Shown here piece by piece: positions 58,079-64,000 of a stretch of DNA of 64,000 bases (position 1 is its first letter; each line of letters starts with the position of its first letter). The translations under genes were made by a program, and so were the position numbers. Below the pieces are notes generated by a model. That model made no database searches. It saw nothing but the letters and a program-made list of their open reading frames with translations, and was not told the DNA's origin. The stretch lies in NCBI GenBank assembly GCA_910574455.1, contig CAJSYZ010000012.1, positions 2,287,317 through 2,351,316 of the forward strand. The letters run 5' to 3'. This DNA comes from Trichaptum fuscoviolaceum (taxonomy: Eukaryota; Basidiomycota; Agaricomycetes; Hymenochaetales; Trichaptaceae).

Positions 58079-59223
58079 ATGACGATCGATCCCACTCTCG
58101 AGAACGCGTTCAAGAAGGCCTTTGATTCAAGTGCATGCACTTCCGAGTACGTGGAACTCATTATTATGTTCCTTGTCTCTTTTACTTAAACTTCCGATAA
58201 CTAGCTCTAGCTCAACGGACTCCCTCTATCATAAGACTCGTGGTGCTCTAATGCCGTCCCCACCAGGGACAACAAACAACTTCCCCTCCCATCAGGAAGC
58301 GTATGGTGACGATACTGGGATGAATCAACCGTTGCACGAGTGCGTTATTCCATCTTGCGCATCACTGTCAAAGAGTCCGCTAATTCTTCTTTTAAAGCAA
58401 TGAATCGCTTGCCCCATACTTGTGCTTTCTGCACAATGATGTTCGTTTTGGTACGCAGGATAAGACGTTACCAAGAAAACTGAAGGAGGTTATCTCTCTT
58501 CTCCGAACACTACCGGCGCCTGATGCCAAAGAGTTCAAAACACTCAACTTGCTCAATCCTGCGTCCTATCTTCTTCCACAAGTGGGGGCAGTGTCAAGGG
58601 CAACAAGAGGTCTTCCCAGCTCCGGGAACTCACGCGGTAGCCGTATTTCACCAGTCAACCCTTCGGAAACAAACTCGGACGTTTTTCGATTCACCTCTGA
58701 GGAACACCAAGGGCAGGTGTCAGTTCCTTTGCAACAGCACCCTTTCCTTCCGGCGACGTCTGTCCAAGAAGGCCGGACGAGTGGATCGCGAGTTCATGGA
58801 GACCCCGAAACCGCAGTAGAGGATCTTCCATGCTGCTTTAAGATACTAGCCGATCCCAACCGAAACCCTATTACTCCCTACGAATGTGGTCACTCCCTTC
58901 CGTTTGACATGAAAAAAGTAGTGTCGCATATGCTATGGCACGCTAGGCGTGATGAACTGTTGCGCAACCCAGGGGAATGCCCTTTCCCGGTACTTGAGGG
59001 GGAAAGCCCTTGCGAAACGAAGCTGGGTTACGAGGACGCGCAGTCTGATCCCAGATCATGGGCGCGCCATCTTTACACAAAGCACTTCAAAAACGCACCT
59101 CGTGTGCCTTGCCTTCACTGCGGCCATACGTTCAAAAGACAAAGCGAAGTCACCCGACACCAGAAAGGCCAGGGGGTCAAGATGTGCCATGTACTCGCGG
59201 CTGCTTACAAGGGCTTCTCTTAG
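58079..59223 (+). CDS. C2H2-type zinc-finger protein, copy E
   Basis: Exon 1 (58079-58146) codes MTIDPTLENAFKKAFDSSAC, similar in style to the short first exon of copies A-C. Intron GTACGT...CTAG (58147-58204), then exon 2 in frame (SSSTDSLYHKTRGALMPSPP). The next donor is uncertain (GTTATT at 58344 would fit the phase); exon 3 starts at 58459 after TACGCAG and runs to 59223. The C-terminal region has CCFKILADPN...ECGHSLPFD..SHMLWH, CPFPVLEGESPC with WARHLYTKHF (the block shared with copy D), and CLHCGHTFKRQSEVTRH followed by a late Cys. About 320 residues. Probably nuclear; function unknown. Confidence 0.65.
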
Positions 59224-62200
59224 AAAAGAGTTGCGCGATGTCGGGCAGTTGGTTGCTACCCCGACTGGATCCCGGACAAGGTCTCGCCGTCAGTGATGCT
59301 GAAACGACAGTGATATTGTAGCCAGTGTTAAGCTCTTGATGGGCTATTTTCACCTTACGACCACTCATGACTTTCTTACTTCATCATTGTTTAATTGTTA
59401 CATTCGCATTTACTTATGACTCTGATTATTTGCACGTTGACAAAATACTGTATCACTATATTTCCCCTATCTCCAAACATTTTTATCCTTCCCCCCTAAT
59501 GTGCTTTCGCTCTATGGAAGTAGCTACCTTCAAACATATTGTTTTGTGCTGCAGCTTACTGTAACTGCTAATAACATGGATTCGATTCGAGAAATACAAT
59601 GGCAATATAGTCTGAAGCGGGTGTGTAAGAAGCGGCGTGTCCTTTGAAATCGATAGCTTTAATCTAGCTGGATCATAGCAATGTAAATGGCTTCTTAACT
59701 AGTATTCCGTCCATTATGACTTATTTACGACAGGCGTTTGCGTTTTCGCATCCAACTCAGTGTCAATATTTTCTCTATCCTGTCACCTCTAGAGAGCAGT
59801 CATTTGGCATACATATGTATGTGTAGACCACAGCAATCACCACAGCACCTCAACGGTTACAGAAACTCGAATAATGCCAATGAAAAGTAAGTTCAAATCT
59901 TTTTCCGGGGCATTTGACACCGATTTTAAGCCAGTTTTATTTACGCACTCACGCGCGTAATAGGTAACTTGGCTTGTCTTGAATCATGGAAACCAGTGCT
60001 CAAGAAAGCAAACATCCGTAAGAATACATTGCATCATCAAGCCAAAGATATGTACAACCAAATTTCGAATCTTCAGTCTAGGTTTTTGTCCTTAAGAAAT
60101 TGAGTGAGTGAATCCTCCCATGAGAAGCTACATGAGTGTGTGTCTGTATCAGTTTATGTCATTTCACACTGTCACCTTCGAGAGCAGCACGTTGCTGGCA
60201 ACTCCAACGCTAAGATAGACCGCAGCTTCGAGCCCTCCCTGTGCATACGAAGCAGGCACACTGGTACCGTTATTAACTTAGGCCCATGTCATAGTCTGAC
60301 TACTTCTATTCAGCAAACTTGATCACATTAACAGAATTTTATCAGTGATCACTTCCACTGGCAAGGCTTCTGAACTTTCAGGAGAATTGATTCCCTGACA
60401 AAATGAAGAAGACACCGCGAAGCCAATGACACTGTCGATGACGGCGTTCCGGAAGCCCGGGTTCACTAGGCAAATGAAGGTCCCGTTTCTCGAGATGCAA
60501 ATGGGAAGTCGCAGTGGGTGAAGACGTTCCATACTCATCCCATTGCCTCCGAGACCACGGAGCATATTGTGCTTGCTTTGCATCTCTTCATTGAAGCGGA
60601 TAAAACACGTTTGCCTGGAGCTACTTATGAAAAACGTACTGAAGATCCTAGGTTCATTATCAAGCTTGACCCATACAACGTTTGAGGAATCAGTGCTGTA
60701 TTCCAGGCACGGGAGCTGTACAGGGCTTTTTCCTAGAAGGATAGTCAGTAGGGGTTACGTGCAAGCACGACCTCGTCACAAGTATAGCTACTCACGGTGA
60801 TCAGATACTTCGTGATTCCACCTTTGGACACAGTTGGCAATAGCGACGTTGATTATTACACCTACGGAGTTGATATAGACGCTACCAAAATTTGCAGAAT
60901 TTCTGTCTTTGGTTTGAACCAAGCGTATGGGGTTCCTGCTGGAAGCGCCACCGTACAGTAAGACTGAAACTCCCTTCAGCGAATTGGCGCAAGCTCAAAG
61001 ATTGTAGTACTACGTACCAAACTTCCAGCAAACTTGATGTGTTCTTCTGGCCTGTGGTGCAAGAGGCGGAAGTGGTTGCTGGCATGCGGGGATGTTAGAT
61101 GACTAAAGAAGGAAAGATGAAGTATAAGCTCGTACCTTCGTCGTTTCCCAAAGAGATTTCATGTCCAACTAAGTTGCCTGGGATTCTCCTTAAAAGCACT
61201 GGCATCTCTCAAAAAGCAAATGCAGTATTCATGCCTCAAGTAATACTACTTGGGTGCAATAAGTTTGTGGCAGTGCGAGATGGACAATGGAAGGAATCAT
61301 ACCACAGCGCTCGTCACCAAAATACTCAAGTACATACATCTCGATGGACTGCGTCTCCAGATATGTAATCCATTTCCTTCTTTGATTGCGCTTTAAGTTC
61401 AGATTCGATTGCCACAACCGCCTCAAACGAACCCGGAGGTGAAAATTGCAGCTGCAGTTAATGTTCTGCAAAATCCGAACAAGTGAACGAAGCTGTGATC
61501 ATCATCCCATGCTACGATAAGGTCCTTCTTCTCCAAGGAAAAGTACTACTTCACAGAACGAGAAAAGTAAGTCATCGGTTGTGAGAGGATGGTTTTCGAA
61601 AAGATGAACAGATGCGTACGTAGACCATCCTTATTCTTTCCTGCCCGAAGACGTCAGCTTACGTTCTCTAACCAGAAAAAAAACTTAGTCTATTCCGCTC
61701 ATCGACCTGTCGTGTTTGCCCGTTCACCGATACGTCAACGAGCTACTAATAGTCGCTCCTGACAGTGAAGGCTCCGTTGGGACAGAGTGAGTTCAAAAGA
61801 CGGAGCCAGCGCAAACATCAGGTTACGGAATTTTGGGAAAGAGTGTGTATGTTCTGATAGCGCCACACCTCTTCGTCGCTGTCTGCGGGAACTTGAAGTG
61901 AAGTGTTGAGTCTGTTGGCTGTTACGTACTGGCACTGGCACCATGACAACTTGAAGCACAATGATACTACTAGTATTCCCACGGACTCGGTACCGAGGTA
62001 GATCTATGGTGCCGCGTGGCCTTGCAAGCTATTTTTTCTTTTCTCTTTTCCTTGCTTCTGAGAGAAATCCTTTAATTCCGAATAGCCTTCTAACATTGGT
62101 ACGACTAAGGTGAATGGCTTGTCCTATTGGCTACTTTGATGCATGAATACGACAAGACTCTCTGCAGGTCTCTTTTCAGCGTCAGTACTCACTTGACATT

Positions 62201-62247
62201 CTTTCCAAGAACTCGTACTCGAGGACTCTGCTTAATACTGAAGCTCC
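59224..62247. other. Gene-poor stretch
   Basis: No recognisable gene on either strand. Short frames at 60.3-61.5 kb lack family features. 61890-61976 holds two AACTTGAA-type motifs, ACTGGCACTGGCA and a TACTAGTA palindrome, the same set as at 12.1 and 49.7 kb. Confidence 0.4.
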
Positions 62248-62968
62248 ATGATGGCTCTTCCTGCATTATCTTCATTTGCGGCCTCCCTTATCGTCATTAC
62301 TTTGCATGCTGCATCCTCAGTTTCTCCGCCGATGACGGGTGTCTATGATTTCGAGAAGCAATCTATTTCTCAAATCTCTAATAGATGATTTCGAGTGGTA
62401 TGTCAAGAACGCGTCAGGTGCATAGCAACTGTTCTTCCCAGTGTCGAATTAGCAGGAGCTTGATACCCAGGTTCGCTCTCTTGTCCTTGTCATTTGATTA
62501 CTTGGTAGTTAACTTTGAATCATCTACTTCAGCTGGCGGTCTTCCAGAGCCACAGGGCTACCTCGCTCGTGATGATACGAGTACGCGAAAAGAAATCAAC
62601 GTGTAGTATTGCGGTCAGAATCAACTTCAGTATCTCACGATAGGTACATAGCTCCTTGACTATCCGCGAGCGTATGATTATATCCATGATTCCCTTCACG
62701 AATCACAGATCATGAGTTCCTGTTTACCAACTGCACGCCTCCGGGAGTCTCAGACTCTATCTTGGATGGTCTTCAAGCGTACTACGGCTTCTTCACCGAG
62801 TACAATAGCGATGTGGTCACCGTGAACTCCGCCGTCCAGGCGCAGCTTGCGACGTACCCATTGTATTCAATCATTTCTCTCGGTCACTCGATTTGCGCCG
62901 CGCTCGCGTCCCTCGGGGGTACCTCCATTGCTCTATTCCGTCCTTCTACATCAACGACGCGCATCTGA
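62248..62968 (+). pseudogene. Class-3 (Rhizomucor-type) lipase, decayed
   Basis: A signal peptide-like start (MMALPALSSFAASLIVITLH, 62248) is followed, after a frame shift near 62390, by DDFEWYVKNASG. An exon then carries PEPQGYLARDDTSTRKEINV, where family members continue into an RGT oxyanion strand but here a shift of frame leads to a TAG. A further exon reads EFLFTNCTPPGVSD, DGLQAYYGFFTEYNSDV and LYSIISLGHSICAALASLGG, the lipase G-H-S-x-G box with Ile-Cys in place of Leu-Gly. It stops soon after at 62968. Secreted lipase family by these motifs. Frame breaks and the altered box suggest a pseudogene, unless extra introns explain them. Confidence 0.6.
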
Positions 62969-64000
62969 GATGGTGAGTGTTAGAGTTTAAGGATCTCGTA
63001 TCAATTTTTCTCATAATTTATTTTTCTGCGTTCACTCTATTCGGTAGTCATTGCTTTCATTCCTGTGGTCTGCTTGGGAACTTGAACGAAGAGCAAGCGC
63101 TATCATGCGTAATCCGTGTAAGAAGGAAGAATTTGGGTAAATTAACTGCTCGCTGTTCTTCGTGCTTTGAACGTCAGTGAGCTGTAATTGTAATTCAGCT
63201 CAGACGCATGACGCGTCAGCTTAAAGACGCCCCCGAGCGTCTCTTCCACACCGACCACATTGACAAAGGCCACGGACAGTTACAAGTCTCAAATCATGCG
63301 GAGGTACTCTATCAGATCATCTACCACTTCGACAGCGTGCAGGAGCGACAAGGAAGGGGTCTATTCTCTCTGGAAGGGGATAGATGCACGACATAAGACC
63401 GTGAACCCCGCAACGTGCCCAAGTTTTTCCATTATCCATTGCACGGTGGAAGACTCTGTTACTCCGAGTCTTCCAAGGGAAATGCTATCGGTAAGTACAT
63501 ACTAGCATGGCTGTTGTTCTCGTGCTGTCGCTCACCGGCCTATAGCAAGTTGTGCAAGCTCTGAGATGGATGCTATCTGTCTATTCATGGCTTTGGTGCG
63601 GACATATTATTTTTTAGTTCACTACACGTTGCAAGCGCTAGATCCGCTTCAACCGCGCGAAGTCTTTCCAGTCCGAGACTGACTTGAAGATCACAACCAT
63701 AGGCGCTCTCCCTCCGACTTCTCACTGGACGCCGCAATCAAAGGAACAAAGAACTCACAAACCCTAAGTCTTCTTATCGGGAGTTTAAGACGAGAGCCCC
63801 GATAAATTTCACATTTAGATACTCCTTGAATTACTGAAGAAGTCTTCCCTTATGGTCCTTTAGGCTGTCTAGGCATTTCTAAACCCTCTATCGAGCTCAA
63901 ACGGCGCCTCCGACGACAACCGACGACCAATTGCCATGTCATTAAAAAGAATAAGACAATGGGCTTTGATTGGTGAGCCAGGTCTTTGATGAGATTTATC
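62969..64000. other. 3' flank of lipase remnant
   Basis: Frames at 63208-63396 and 63260-63505 show no lipase C-terminal motif. Nothing else recognised to the window end. Confidence 0.35.

Noticed and set aside
1..64000. tRNA, rRNA, CRISPR arrays, riboswitches
   Set aside because: No cloverleaf with A/B boxes,ribosomal sequence or spaced repeat array was recognised by eye. Short tRNA genes could still be missed without a covariance-model scan.

Overview
The window reads as nuclear DNA of a mushroom-forming basidiomycete (Agaricomycetes). The grounds are: genes cut by many 48-60 nt GT-AG introns (each laccase has about 19 exons), multicopper laccases with the basidiomycete L1-L4 copper motifs, a CaaX-ended mating-pheromone precursor that starts MDSFSTF, an F-box protein of the large agaric type, and a chromodomain-bearing Ty3/gypsy retrotransposon. 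No prokaryotic-style operons, CRISPR arrays or rRNA genes were seen. All gene models were spliced by eye from splice sites, phases and family motifs.

Layout. 1-4040: 3' part of a Ty3/gypsy chromovirus (protease end, RT-RNaseH-integrase-chromodomain, probable 3' LTR). 4.2-5.6 kb: a truncated, diverged copy of a zinc-finger gene and its upstream region. 5.9-6.8 kb: two non-autonomous inverted-repeat elements. About 6.9-17.3 kb and 22.3-32.3 kb: the two arms of a ~10 kb inverted duplication. From outside to inside each arm holds a ParB-like gene, a laccase, a glutathione S-transferase (GST) and a C2H2-type zinc-finger gene. Between the arms is a ~5 kb unique spacer with an F-box gene and a phosducin-like gene. 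33.0-36.9 kb: two tandem members of an unrecognised family, the second a pseudogene. 37.7-46.8 kb: mostly core genes, namely a zinc alcohol dehydrogenase, a small pheromone precursor with two peptide units, a HAM1-like/DUF5923 gene and phosphoglycerate kinase. 48-64 kb: gene-poor, with a membrane protein, two more zinc-finger paralogs, and decayed genes including a class-3 lipase.

How the parts relate. The arms have aged unequally. Both laccases look intact. The left GST has lost its last splice acceptor, the left zinc-finger gene carries a nonsense codon under the model that fits the right copy, and only the left arm contains a 429 bp TA-flanked transposon, so the right arm gives its empty site. 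Identity is patchy. About 1 kb of non-coding DNA just 3' of the zinc-finger stop codon is almost identical between arms, while the neighbouring zinc-finger exon differs at roughly a quarter of residues with all metal ligands kept. Laccase plus GST suggests oxidation and detoxification of phenolics (inference); the zinc-finger and ParB-like genes have no assigned role.

The most novel signals are the two-unit pheromone precursor, the inverted laccase/GST/zinc-finger/ParB-like cassette with its identity mosaic, and the expanded zinc-finger family (five copies in 64 kb).
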